A DNA stretch of 64,000 nt, from positions 1 through 64,000 of the forward strand of contig NZ_BAJR01000017.1 of NCBI RefSeq assembly GCF_000613805.1, read 5' to 3'. The translations under genes and the position numbers were made by a program. This document shows positions 19,108 to 28,296 of the stretch, one piece after another (within the stretch, counting starts at the first letter, position 1; each line of letters opens with the position of its first letter). The notes under the pieces are model-generated. The model did not search any database. It was not told the origin of the DNA and saw only the letters and a list, made by a program, of their open reading frames with translations. This DNA is from Phocaeicola paurosaccharolyticus JCM 15092. GTDB taxonomy: Bacteria > Bacteroidota > Bacteroidia > Bacteroidales > Bacteroidaceae.

Positions 19108-19608
19108 TTATTCCTCATTTTCTTTACTTTGGCACATCTCGAGGAGAAGTTCAAGAGCCTTTTGAGTTGCAGCAGAAATGTTCATAGCTCTGCCATAATC
19201 ACCATCTAATTTTATTGTTTTTACTTCATCTTTGCTAATTACTGCTATCCAGACTGTTCCTACCGGCTTTTCAGGTGATCCGCCTGTTGGTCCTGCTATG
19301 CCCGATGTTGCTACAGCACAATCTGTATCCATCACTCTAATAGCGCCTTTTGCCATCTCTATTACAGTCTCTTCACTTACTGCACCAAATTTCTCCAAAG
19401 TTTCGTGACTTACACCAAGAATAGACTCTTTTATTTCGTTGGAATAGGCAATAATTCCACCTTTGAAGAAGTGTGAGCTACCTGGGATTGATGTAATAGT
19501 TGCTGCAATATTTCCTGCTGTGCAGCTCTCAGCCGTGGCAAGCGTAAGGCTCTCTTTCCAGAAGAGTTCATTAATCCCTTTGCTCAAAAATTTACCGGTT
19601 AATAACAT
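19108..19608 (-). CDS. pncC: CinA C-terminal domain protein (nicotinamide-nucleotide amidase family)
   Basis: 166 aa, a stand-alone CinA C-terminal domain. Visible signatures are [38 protein letters not shown] and [12 protein letters not shown]. Family members deamidate nicotinamide mononucleotide to nicotinate mononucleotide in pyridine nucleotide recycling. It starts 10 bp after the tsaD stop, in the same direction. Confidence 0.9.
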   Translation of the reverse strand: MLLTGKFLSKGINELFWKESLTLATAESCTAGNIAATITSIPGSSHFFKGGIIAYSNEIKESILGVSHETLEKFGAVSEETVIEMAKGAIRVMDTDCAVATSGIAGPTGGSPEKPVGTVWIAVISKDEVKTIKLDGDYGRAMNISAATQKALELLLEMCQSKENEE

Positions 19609-19618
19609 ATCTCTAAAA

Positions 19619-20638
19619 TTATACTGTTACTCGTGAATATGCGGGTTTATCAATGCTGCAGAAGTCTTTGTCCAGAAACTTATAGTATCCTGTTATTGCT
19701 ATCATGGCTGCATTATCTGTTGTATAGCTGAATTTAGGAATGAAAACCTTCCATCCATATTTCTTGGCATGTTCGTGGAATGCATTTCTAAGTCCATTGT
19801 TTGCAGATACACCTCCTGCTACTGCAACCTCTTTTATATTAAGATCTTTAGCTACTTTTCTAAGTTTATCCATAAGTATTTCTACTATGGTATTTTCCAG
19901 TGATGCAGCTAAGTCATTCTTATGATGCTCGATGAAATCGGGATCTTCTTGAATCCAATCGCGTAATGAGTATAGGAATGAAGTCTTAAGTCCACTGAAA
20001 CTGTAGTTATATCCCGGAATATGTGGCTTGCTGAATGTATAGGCTTTTGGATTTCCCTGACGAGCTAGTTTGTCGATGATAGGTCCTCCCGGATAACCGA
20101 GTCCCATAACCTTAGAACATTTGTCTATAGCCTCTCCGGCTGCGTCATCTATAGTTTGGCCAAGCACCTCCATATCGTTGTATGCCTTAACTAGGATAAT
20201 CTGAGAGTTTCCTCCAGATACCAAAAGGCATAAGAATGGGAATCTTGGCTTATCGTTATCATCATCCGATTCTTTAATAAAATGAGCTAACACGTGCCCA
20301 TTCAGATGGTTAACATCAATCATCGGTATACCAAGTGAGCGTGCGAAACCTTTTGCAAAAGAGACACCTACTAAAAGGGAGCCCATAAGTCCCGGTCCTC
20401 TTGTAAAGGCTACAGCACTAAGTTCCTCTTTTGTTATGTTAGCTCTTTTCAGCGCCTCATGCACTACAGGCACAATATTCTGCTGGTGTGCTCTTGATGC
20501 CAGTTCTGGCACCACTCCGCCATAAGCCTCATGTACGGCCTGACTTGATATAACGTTAGAAAGCAGTATACCGTTCTTGATTACCGCAGCAGATGTGTCG
20601 TCGCAAGAGGATTCAATACCCAATATTATTGTATCCAT
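19619..20638 (-). CDS. tsaD: tRNA threonylcarbamoyladenosine synthase subunit TsaD
   Basis: 339 aa in the ASKHA fold: [13 protein letters not shown] at the start, the metal-binding HxxxH in [17 protein letters not shown] and [10 protein letters not shown]. TsaD transfers the threonylcarbamoyl group to A37 of ANN-decoding tRNAs with TsaB and TsaE. Between map and the CinA-type gene, all on the same strand. Confidence 0.96.
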   Translation of the reverse strand: MDTIILGIESSCDDTSAAVIKNGILLSNVISSQAVHEAYGGVVPELASRAHQQNIVPVVHEALKRANITKEELSAVAFTRGPGLMGSLLVGVSFAKGFARSLGIPMIDVNHLNGHVLAHFIKESDDDNDKPRFPFLCLLVSGGNSQIILVKAYNDMEVLGQTIDDAAGEAIDKCSKVMGLGYPGGPIIDKLARQGNPKAYTFSKPHIPGYNYSFSGLKTSFLYSLRDWIQEDPDFIEHHKNDLAASLENTIVEILMDKLRKVAKDLNIKEVAVAGGVSANNGLRNAFHEHAKKYGWKVFIPKFSYTTDNAAMIAITGYYKFLDKDFCSIDKPAYSRVTV

Positions 20639-20658
20639 TTTATAGTAATATTGTTATT

Positions 20659-21512
20659 CTAATATGTTAGTATTTCTAGTCCGTTCTCTGTCATTACGAA
20701 TGTATGTTCCATTGTGCCGATGGTTTTTCATCTTCAGTCACAACAGTCCATCCATCCTCTTCATCTATAAAGACCTTATAAGTACCTACGTTTATCATTG
20801 GTTCTATGGTAAATACCATTCCCGGTACAAGTAACATTCCTGTACCTTTCTTACCATAATGTTCAACATCCGGCTCTTCGTGGAACTCCACTCCTACGCC
20901 ATGTCCGCAAAGGTCTTTCACTACTGAGAAACCGTTATTCTTAGCATGTTTCTCTATAGCGTTACCTATATCACCAACAAACGAGAATGGTTTAGCTGCC
21001 TCCATACCTATCTGCAGGCACTCTTTGGCAACCTCTACAAGTCTCTGCTTCTTAGGAGTAGTCTTTCCTATTACGAACATTCTTGAAGCGTCGGCATAAT
21101 AACCATTATATATTGTAGTACAATCAACATTTATAATGTCACCCTCTTCTAGAATTTCATCCTCATTTGGTATTCCGTGGCATACTACCTCATTTATAGA
21201 TGTGCAGCAGCTTTTTGGAAAACCTTCATAACCTAGTGTTGCAGGAATTGCTCCATGAGCAATAGTATAATCGTGAACCAGTTTATCTATATCTAGGGTG
21301 CTCATTCCTTCGTGTATCTCTTTAGCTACTAAGTCTAGAACGCCTGTATTAATAATGCCACTCTGTCTGATACCTTCTATCTGTTCCGGGGTCTTGATAA
21401 GCTCTCTTTTAGGAACCAGGTGTCCATGATTTTGGTAATACATTACCATTTTATCAAGTTCAGTTGGCTCAACACCACTGGGGACTCTCCACCTTATATC
21501 TCTTTTACTCAT
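20659..21512 (-). pseudogene. map: type I methionine aminopeptidase, frameshifted near the C-terminus
   Basis: The first 260 residues give a full MAP core with metal ligands in DCTTIYNGYYADASRMF, GHGVGVEFHEEP and FTIEPMINVG. The frame then runs off at WNIHS. Reading one base further, from ATG at 20712-20710, gives MEHTFVMTENGLEILTY and a stop at 20659. This is the true C-terminus and supplies the last metal-binding Glu (in EHT). A single A missing near 20712-20715 explains the break. Because map is normally essential, a base-calling error is more likely than a dead gene. The protein removes initiator Met. Confidence 0.88.
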
Positions 21513-21533
21513 AATGTTTATTTAAAAGTGATA

Positions 21534-21541
21534 CAAATTTA
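21534..21541 (-). promoter_or_regulatory. possible -7 box upstream of map
   Basis: TAAATTTG on the minus strand, 22 bp before the map ATG, fits TAnnTTTG. No good TTTG is seen at the expected distance upstream, so this is a partial match. Confidence 0.4.
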
Positions 21542-21794
21542 GGTGAAATATTTAGAATAAAGTAATATTAATAATAAATGTGATTATTAATTTGCTCAAA
21601 AATAGGTACTCTCTTTACTTTTATATGAAATGAGCCCGTTTCTGAAATGTGTATGCAACAAAATGACGAATATTTGTTAAAAGAGCTCGAATCTCGAGAA
21701 TTTTTTGTTGTTTAAGGAATCTTTCTTCATAGGATAATTGTTTATTACTATAAAATAGATGCGAGTTGACTAATAATTTATAAATATAAATAAT

Positions 21795-21992
21795 ATGATT
21801 ATGAATAAAGAACAAATAGGACTAAATGCTGGGAAAATATGGAAGTTACTCAGTAGTGATAATAGACGTTGGAAATATGCAGATGTCAAGGAAGCTACAG
21901 GTTTGTCTGATCGTGAAATGAATACAGCTATAGGTTGGCTTGCACGTGAAAACAAAATTGAACTTGAGACTAAAGGTGATAGCTACGATTGA
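21795..21992 (+). CDS. winged-helix DNA-binding protein, 65 aa (DUF2582-like)
   Basis: A short protein with a winged helix pattern: GLNAGKIWKLLSSDNRRWKY, then VKEATGLSDREMNTAIGWLA as the HTH, and a wing strand KIELETKGD. Members of this group are small Bacteroidetes proteins of unknown target. It can start at 21795 or at the ATG two codons later (21801). It is transcribed alone, with a terminator about 85 bp downstream. Confidence 0.8.
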   Translation: MIMNKEQIGLNAGKIWKLLSSDNRRWKYADVKEATGLSDREMNTAIGWLARENKIELETKGDSYD

Positions 21993-22075
21993 ATGTGCTT
22001 AATTCTTAATGTATATATTGGTTAGTTAATATTAAAATTAAAGATATAATGAATCCAATAAGAATATTTATTCTG

Positions 22076-22109
22076 AGAGTCATATCATTGTTGGATATGA
22101 CTCTTTTTC
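22076..22109 (+). terminator. intrinsic terminator after the winged-helix gene
   Basis: An 11-bp stem (22076-22086 with 22094-22104), a 7-nt loop and a run of five T on the plus strand. Confidence 0.85.
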
Positions 22110-22161
22110 GCTTTAATTAATCATAGTTAAAAATAATCAATGTTTATAATAAATATATATC

Positions 22162-22169
22162 TATATTTG
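22162..22169 (+). promoter_or_regulatory. -7 box for the sensor kinase gene
   Basis: TATATTTG fits the Bacteroidetes -7 consensus, 52 bp upstream of the ATG at 22222. The -33 element is weak (no TTTG at 19-21 nt). Confidence 0.45.
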
Positions 22170-22221
22170 CGCACTAATTTTCCGGCATATATCTATTAAC
22201 TAGACAATATATTTTATTCTT

Positions 22222-23471
22222 ATGAACATAAAGACAAAATTGACTTTTGGAATCGGGACTTTAGTACTTATGATAGTACTAATAATAATTCTGTCTGTTG
22301 TTAATCTTCAGATAATAACAGATATTGCCCCATCAACTACTCATGCAGCCGATGCATTGCATACAGCTATATTATGGATAGTAAGTGTAGGTGCATTATG
22401 CATTATCGTAGGTATAATTCTTCTCTTTCACTTGCCATCATCCATTGTTAATCCGATTAGAAAACTTGTTGACGGTATTCAGGAGATAGCAAATCACAAC
22501 TACTCTAAGAGATTGGAACTTAAGGGTACTGATGAGTTTATTAAGGTATCTAACAACTTCAACAGAATGTCTGCACGATTGCAGGAGTATCATGTCAGCA
22601 CTCTTGCCGAGATGAAATCAGGTAAACAATACCTTGAAGCCATCATCAATGGAATCAATGAACCTGTTATCGGTATGAATAATGATTTCGAGATACTCTT
22701 CATCAATGATAAGGCACTTAGCGTTATGAATCTTGATCGCGACAATGTAATAAAGGTATCAGCTCAGAAGATAGCTATCACAAACGATTTGATGCGCAGA
22801 GTAATCCGTCCGGTTGTAGATAACGTAAGGCCACAGGATCCTATCCGCTTATATGCTGATGATAAGGAGAACTATTACCAGGTTGAATACTCCGATATTA
22901 CTCAGCCTAGAAAAGACAGAAGTGGAATGGAGCATAAAGGCTACGTAGTGCTGCTCAAGAATGTAACAGAATATAAGCTGAAAGAGTCAGGTAGTGAATT
23001 TGGAAGACTTGAATTAAAACCAAAGATAACAAAGCCTATAGAGTTGATTGATTATGCTCTCAAGGTGAACAATGTGCAGGCTGAAAAATTCAATATTCAG
23101 ATAGAGGTAGATTATCCTGAAGAGAAAATTGGAAAACTCTTTGTCGATAGTGAGAAGATAGCTTGGGTACTTACTAACCTTCTCTCTAATGCGATACGTC
23201 ACTCTTACGAAACTCAAGAGTTGTCATAGGCGCTAGGGATACCGGTGATGGATTTATCGAACTCTTTGTAACAGATTTCGGCAAAGGTATTGACCCACGC
23301 TACCACGAGTCAATATTCGATCACTACTTCAGAGTCCCAGGTGCAAAAGTACAGGGAAGTGGTCTAGGACTATCCATCTCACGAGATTTTGTTGAAGCTC
23401 ATGGTGGTACACTGACCATCGATAGTGAAGTTGGAAAGGGATCTACCTTCATCATCAAACTCAAGAAATAG
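22222..23471 (+). pseudogene. HAMP-PAS sensor kinase lacking the HisKA domain; frameshifted
   Basis: Domain order: TM1 (about 7-27), a very short periplasmic part, TM2 (about 50-72), HAMP (75-122), PAS (about 130-245), then directly a HATPase domain with N box WVLTNLLSNAIRH. After residue 330 the frame stops, but one base shift at 23209-23213 (GAAAC, one A missing) restores the DFGKG (G1) and GSGLGLSI (G2) motifs and the stop at 23471. The usual H box region, about 70 residues expected between NVTEYK and ESG..RLELKP, is absent. The periplasmic sensor segment is also much shorter than in the Bacteroides homologues I recall. As read, the protein cannot autophosphorylate on a HisKA histidine. 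No response regulator is adjacent. Confidence 0.75.
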
Positions 23472-23475
23472 CATT

Positions 23476-24675
23476 TTAATCATCCTCATAATCAGATGCC
23501 TCCGGTAGTTGCAGCATAATATTGCTCTCTGCCTCAGGCATCTCTTCTACTTGTCTGAGCTTTCTCTCTATAGCTTTAGTACGTTTTCCTATCATTTCAT
23601 CAAGTTGGTCTCCTGCATTTTGCAGGTTCTTCTGAACCTTTTCCAACATACCTCCGAATTTACCAAACTCAGTCTTCACTGCTCCAAGCACTTTCCATAC
23701 CTCGCTAGTCCTCTTCTGTATAGCAAGAGTTCGGAATCCCATCTGCAGACTGTTCAGTATTGCCCCAAGAGTAGTCGGTCCGGTAACAATAACCTTCATC
23801 TCCTTCTGGAGATATTCCACCAATGCTGTTCTTCTTATTACCTCAGCATATATACTTTCAAAAGGCAGGAACATAATAGCGAAGTCTGTTGTATAAGGAG
23901 GATCAAGATATTTGTCATGTATATCCTTTGCCATCTTCTTTATTGTAATCTCCAGCTGTTTGGATGACGAATCGATAAGAGCAGCATCACCTGCTTCGTA
24001 AGCATCATAATATTGCTCATAAACATCCTTAGGAAATTTTGCATCTATAGGTAGGTAAACTGTTCCGTCTACATCATCCTTGCCAGGGAGCTTTATGGCA
24101 AACTCTACAAATTCTGTGGCGTTCTTTTTAGTCTTAACATTTGACTCGTACTGCTCAGGGCTTAGCATCTGGTCAAGCAGCGCGCTCAACTGTACCTCTC
24201 CGAATGTACCTCTGGTCTTTACGTTTGTAAGCACCTTCTTCAGTCCACCCACATCCTGTGCAAGCGACTTCATCTCTACCAGTCCTTTCTGTACGTTCTC
24301 CAGTTGGTTGCGTACCAGTTCGAACGACTGTCCTATCCTCTCATTGAGAGTCTTCTGAAGTTTTTCCTCCACCATTATGCGCATCTCGTCCAGTCTCTTC
24401 TCAGTACTCTTTATAAGAGCATCCTGCTGACGGCTCATCAGTTCAAACTTCTCTTTCTGTATGTCGTTGTTGGCACGTTGGTTGTTGTATAGAGTCTGAG
24501 TAAGTTCATTTCTCAGATTCCTTATCTCCGAGCTTATCTCCTCTCTGTTGCTTTTCATCTCAAGACGGATAATGTTCTCGAGCCTCTCACTATCTCCTTT
24601 GTTACTCTTAGTCAGATGTATAGCAATGTTTACAACCAGCAAAGTTGTAATGATAATTAGTAGAATCAATTCCAT
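23476..24675 (-). CDS. rmuC: RmuC family DNA recombination protein
   Basis: About 399 aa. An N-terminal membrane helix (residues 1-20), a long coiled-coil (about 30-140) and the RmuC nuclease-like core: GTFGEVQLSALLDQML, DAKFPKDVYEQYY and FAIMFLPFESIYAEV. RmuC limits inversion at short repeats in E. coli. The frame opens at a TTG at 24696, so the ATG at 24675 (MELILLIIIT) is used. It converges with the sensor kinase gene with 4 bp between stops and no visible terminator. Confidence 0.92.
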   Translation of the reverse strand: MELILLIIITTLLVVNIAIHLTKSNKGDSERLENIIRLEMKSNREEISSEIRNLRNELTQTLYNNQRANNDIQKEKFELMSRQQDALIKSTEKRLDEMRIMVEEKLQKTLNERIGQSFELVRNQLENVQKGLVEMKSLAQDVGGLKKVLTNVKTRGTFGEVQLSALLDQMLSPEQYESNVKTKKNATEFVEFAIKLPGKDDVDGTVYLPIDAKFPKDVYEQYYDAYEAGDAALIDSSSKQLEITIKKMAKDIHDKYLDPPYTTDFAIMFLPFESIYAEVIRRTALVEYLQKEMKVIVTGPTTLGAILNSLQMGFRTLAIQKRTSEVWKVLGAVKTEFGKFGGMLEKVQKNLQNAGDQLDEMIGKRTKAIERKLRQVEEMPEAESNIMLQLPEASDYEDD

Positions 24676-24830
24676 ATATAATATTGTTTTGAACAAAAAT
24701 AGTCAATTTGATTTTATATGACAAGAAAGTCCTTGTCAAAGCATTAAATCTAGGTTACATCTCACTTTTCAGGAGAATATTTCCATTTCTTGTTGTATAT
24801 TTGTACCATATTATATAAAGATTTTATTCG

Positions 24831-25649
24831 ATGAAATATAAATTGCTTGTCCTAGACCTAGATGGAACTGTAACAAATTCAAAAAAGGAGATAACAGATC
24901 ATACGCGCGATGTGCTTATTGAGGCTCAAAAGCAGGGAGTGAAGATTGTGCTTGCTTCAGGTCGCCCTACATATGGCATTGTACCTATAGCCGATAAGTT
25001 GGAGCTTAATAAATATGAGAGTTATATCCTTTCATACAATGGCGGTGAAATCATAGATTGGAAGACCGGTGAGATGATGTACCAGAAGATGCTCGATGAA
25101 GATGTCATTCCATATCTTTATGAGTGTTCAAAGAAGAATAACTTCGCTATCATAACCTACGACGGAAAGTATGTACTTACCGAACATCCGGATGACGAGT
25201 ATGTGCTGAAAGAGGCAATTCTCAATGTTATGTCACCAAAGAAGGTGGACAATTTCCTTAAGGAGATAAAGTTGCCTATTGCAAAGTGTCTTATCGTTGG
25301 TGAACCAAATCGCCTTGCGGAACTTGAGAAAGAGATGTACCATGAGTTAAAGGATAAGATGGGTGTATTCCGTTCGGAACCATATTTCCTCGAGCTTGTA
25401 CCTAAGGGAATAGATAAAGCGCAGTCGCTCTCTGTGCTGTTGGATGAGTTGGGAATGACAAAAGATGAGATGATAGCTGTTGGAGATGGTTATAACGATC
25501 TCTCTATGATTAAATATGCCGGACTGGGTGTGGCAATGGCGAATGCTCAGGATGTAGTAAGGGAGAATGCAGATTATATTACCCTTTCTAACGATGAAGA
25601 TGGAGTAGCAGCCGTTGTCGAGAAATTCATTCTCAACAAGGCTGACTGA
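24831..25649 (+). CDS. Cof-type HAD-IIB phosphatase
   Basis: 272 aa. HAD motif I DLDGTVTN at residues about 9-16, motif II LASGRP, a IIB-type cap, and motif III/IV GDGYNDLSMI near residue 220. Such proteins dephosphorylate sugar phosphates or nucleotide-like compounds; the substrate here is unknown. Converges with the RluA gene, 7 bp between ends. Confidence 0.9.
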   Translation: MKYKLLVLDLDGTVTNSKKEITDHTRDVLIEAQKQGVKIVLASGRPTYGIVPIADKLELNKYESYILSYNGGEIIDWKTGEMMYQKMLDEDVIPYLYECSKKNNFAIITYDGKYVLTEHPDDEYVLKEAILNVMSPKKVDNFLKEIKLPIAKCLIVGEPNRLAELEKEMYHELKDKMGVFRSEPYFLELVPKGIDKAQSLSVLLDELGMTKDEMIAVGDGYNDLSMIKYAGLGVAMANAQDVVRENADYITLSNDEDGVAAVVEKFILNKAD

Positions 25650-25656
25650 TATTTTA

Positions 25657-26679
25657 CTAGTTCTGCTTCTTAATTAAAAGAGACTTGAAAGCTGATGGAT
25701 ATGGAGTATCAAATTCCATCAGTTCATTAGTCACAGGATGATAGAAGCAGAGCTTGAATGCATGTAGGGCCATTCTTCCCAAAGGATTTATCTCACTTCC
25801 ATATCTCTCATCTCCCACCACAGGATGTCCCATCTCAGACATGTGTACCCTGATTTGGTTTTTTCTTCCTGTTTCCAGATTGAGCTCTACCAAAGAGTAT
25901 CCGTTAGCTCTTTTAATTGTCTTGTAATGAGTTATAGCCTGTTTTCCCTCTCCGTCATCAAATGGAGATGAGCTTACATAGAGTTTCTTGTCGGTAAGCC
26001 ATGTCTCTATGGTACCGAAGTCCTTCTCCATCTCTCCCTCCACAATAGTCACATATCTTCTGTCTTTTACTATCTCGTGCCAGTTGTCACGTAAAGTATT
26101 CTGAGTTCTTTCATCTTTAGCGTACATCATCAGACCTGAAGTCTCTCTGTCAAGACGATGAACGACAAAAATTCTGTTGCCTCTGCATTGTTTCTTTACA
26201 TATTCACTTAATATGTGCTGGGCAGTACGCTCTTTTTGTTGCTCTGTACTTACAGAGAGAAGTCCCTCCTTCTTCTCAACTACTATAATATATGCATCCT
26301 CATATACTATTTTCAGCATAGGGTTATTGAACTCTACGTTGTTCTTTGCCTTGCTCATCAGCACCTTCATTCCCGGCAAGAGTTTGAAGTTGTATTGAGT
26401 TACGATGGCGTTGTCTACTAGGATAACTCTATTTGTCAGAAGTGCTTTCACCTTGTTGCGGCTTATTCCTGCCATCTTCTGCATCAGGAATTCCATCAGC
26501 TCAGCAGGTTCATGCACATTGAATACTGTATATTTAGGTGCAGCCATAGCTCTTGGAGGTCTCTTTCCGTCGCCTCTTTTGGCTGGAGCACTCTTACTTG
26601 GAGCACTCTTTCTTGGTCCACTTTTGCTTGGCGAGTTCTTTCCCACCCTTTCGCTATTGCTCTTTTTTGTATAAGCCAT
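25657..26679 (-). CDS. RluA-family pseudouridine synthase
   Basis: 340 aa. A basic, Ser/Lys/Pro-rich N-terminal tail (about 1-45) with repeated KSAPSKSAPAKR-like units, then an S4 RNA-binding domain (LMQKMAGISRNKVKALL) and the catalytic core with HRLDRETSG, holding the catalytic Asp. It isomerises uridine in rRNA or tRNA; the target cannot be told from sequence. The Lys-rich tail likely adds RNA affinity. It lies 2 bp after the RlmD-type gene stop, in the same direction. Confidence 0.9.
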   Translation of the reverse strand: MAYTKKSNSERVGKNSPSKSGPRKSAPSKSAPAKRGDGKRPPRAMAAPKYTVFNVHEPAELMEFLMQKMAGISRNKVKALLTNRVILVDNAIVTQYNFKLLPGMKVLMSKAKNNVEFNNPMLKIVYEDAYIIVVEKKEGLLSVSTEQQKERTAQHILSEYVKKQCRGNRIFVVHRLDRETSGLMMYAKDERTQNTLRDNWHEIVKDRRYVTIVEGEMEKDFGTIETWLTDKKLYVSSSPFDDGEGKQAITHYKTIKRANGYSLVELNLETGRKNQIRVHMSEMGHPVVGDERYGSEINPLGRMALHAFKLCFYHPVTNELMEFDTPYPSAFKSLLIKKQN

Positions 26680-26681
26680 AT

Positions 26682-28099
26682 TTATCTTTTTTCAAGTAAA
26701 ACAACATTCTCCACATGATGTGTATGTGGAAACATATCTACCGGTTGAATAGCTTTAACGCTATATTTAGCATCAAGCAGAGATAGATCGCGTGCTTGAG
26801 TGGCAGGGTTGCAGCTTACATATACAATGCGCTTTGGCTCAGCAAAAAGTATAGTATTTATAACATCGTCATGCATTCCCGCACGAGGTGGGTCAGTGAT
26901 TATTACATCAGGGCGGCCATGCTCATTGATAAACTCCTGAGTAAGGATATCCTTCATGTCACCTGCATAGAACAATGTGTTCTTTATTCCGTTTATCTCT
27001 GAGTTCACCTTTGCATCCTCAATAGCTTCAGGCACATACTCAATACCAATTACCTTTGCAGCTTTTCCTGATACAAAGTTCGCTATAGTACCGGTACCGG
27101 TGTAAAGGTCGTATACAAGTTCGTTGCCTGTAAGTCCGGCAAAATTTCTTGCCACCTTATAGAGCTCATAAGCCTGTTCCGAGTTTGTCTGATAGAATGA
27201 TTTAGGCCCGATTTTGAACTTAAGTCCCTCCATCTCTTCAAATATATGGTCGTTTCCTTTAAACACAACAACATCCAAATCGTTTATTGTATCGTTGCAC
27301 TTGTTGTTTACCACATATAGTAATGATGTTATTTCAGGGAATTTATCAGCAACAAATCCCAGGAGTTTATTAACCTGGTTGATATCATTCTCACCCTCTA
27401 CTCTACATTGAAGAAGAACCATCAGTTCTCCGGTAGACGATGTTCTGATCATAAGGTTTCTTAGAAGTCCCTCTTGTTGTCTAATATTATAGAAAGAGAA
27501 TTCGTGCTCATAAGCATAATCTCTCACAGCATTTCTTATTCTGTTGCTTATATCATCCTGAAGCCAACATTCATCTATAGCCAGCACCTTATCGAAAGCG
27601 CCCGGAATATGGAATCCCACAGCATTCATCTGATCATATTTCACATCAGCCTTAACCTCCTCTTCAGTCAGCCATCTTTTATTTGAGAATGTAAACTCCA
27701 ATTTATTTCTGTAGACTGAGTCTTTGCAGAGCCTAGTATTGGTGACATCTCAGGCAATTCTATCTTACCTATTCTTGTGAGGTTATCGAATATCTGTTTC
27801 TGTTTATATTTCAACTGCTCCTCATAAGGCAACACCTGCCATTTACATCCGCCGCACACACCATAGTGTTTACAGAAAGGTACAGCCCTTTTTGGAGAAT
27901 ACTCATGAAAGTTCACAGCCACTGCTTCGGCATAATGATTTTTCTTGCGTTTCAACTGTAAGTCTACTACGTCACCCGGAACTACATAGGGAACAAAAAT
28001 TACGAGGTCATTTACTTTAGCCAAAGCCTTACCTTCGGCAGCAACATCTGTTATAGTGATCTTCTCTAATAGAGGAAGTTCTTTTTTCTTTCTACCCAC
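26682..28099 (-). pseudogene. rlmD: RlmD/TrmA-type 23S rRNA (uracil-5) methyltransferase, frameshifted
   Basis: Two overlapping frames form one protein. The upstream part (from a GTG at 28099) has a TRAM domain (ITDVAAEGKALAKVNDLVIF) and the Fe-S motif CKHYGVCGGCKWQ. The downstream part has the SAM-binding segment VYDLYTGTGTIANF, ITDPPRAGMH, and the catalytic Cys in VYVSCNPATQ. A single missing T near 27710-27715 (TCT ACA instead of TCT TAC A) joins them as AKTQSYRNKLEFTFSN. The enzyme methylates uracil at C5 in 23S rRNA using SAM. No other stops are present. Confidence 0.88.
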
Positions 28100-28221
28100 T
28101 TTTTAAAAAGTTAATTTGGGACAAATGTAGTAAAAAAAAGTCGATATGTTTTATATTATTTTTGTTAATATAAAATTGCAATGTCGAAATAGCAAAAAGC
28201 GTGATTTTTTGTTGTAGAAAA

Positions 28222-28252
28222 TTTGCACATAAATAAAATATCAATAGTTTTG
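28222..28252 (+). promoter_or_regulatory. promoter of ppdK
   Basis: TTTG at 28222-28225, exactly 19 nt, then TAGTTTTG at 28245-28252. A textbook Bacteroidetes promoter, 44 bp upstream of the ppdK start codon. Confidence 0.75.
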
Positions 28253-28296
28253 CGACAACAATAACCTTGAAACAATAAATTTAATACATTGAAATA

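Noticed and set aside
20659..20725. A truly shortened map lacking the last metal ligand
   Set aside because: The missing tail is encoded intact one base out of frame and ends at a proper stop, so an indel explains it better than a new C-terminus.
26405..26674. Open frame on the plus strand with Ala/Leu/Gly repeats
   Set aside because: Complement of the Ser/Lys/Pro-rich N-terminal tail of the RluA-type protein.
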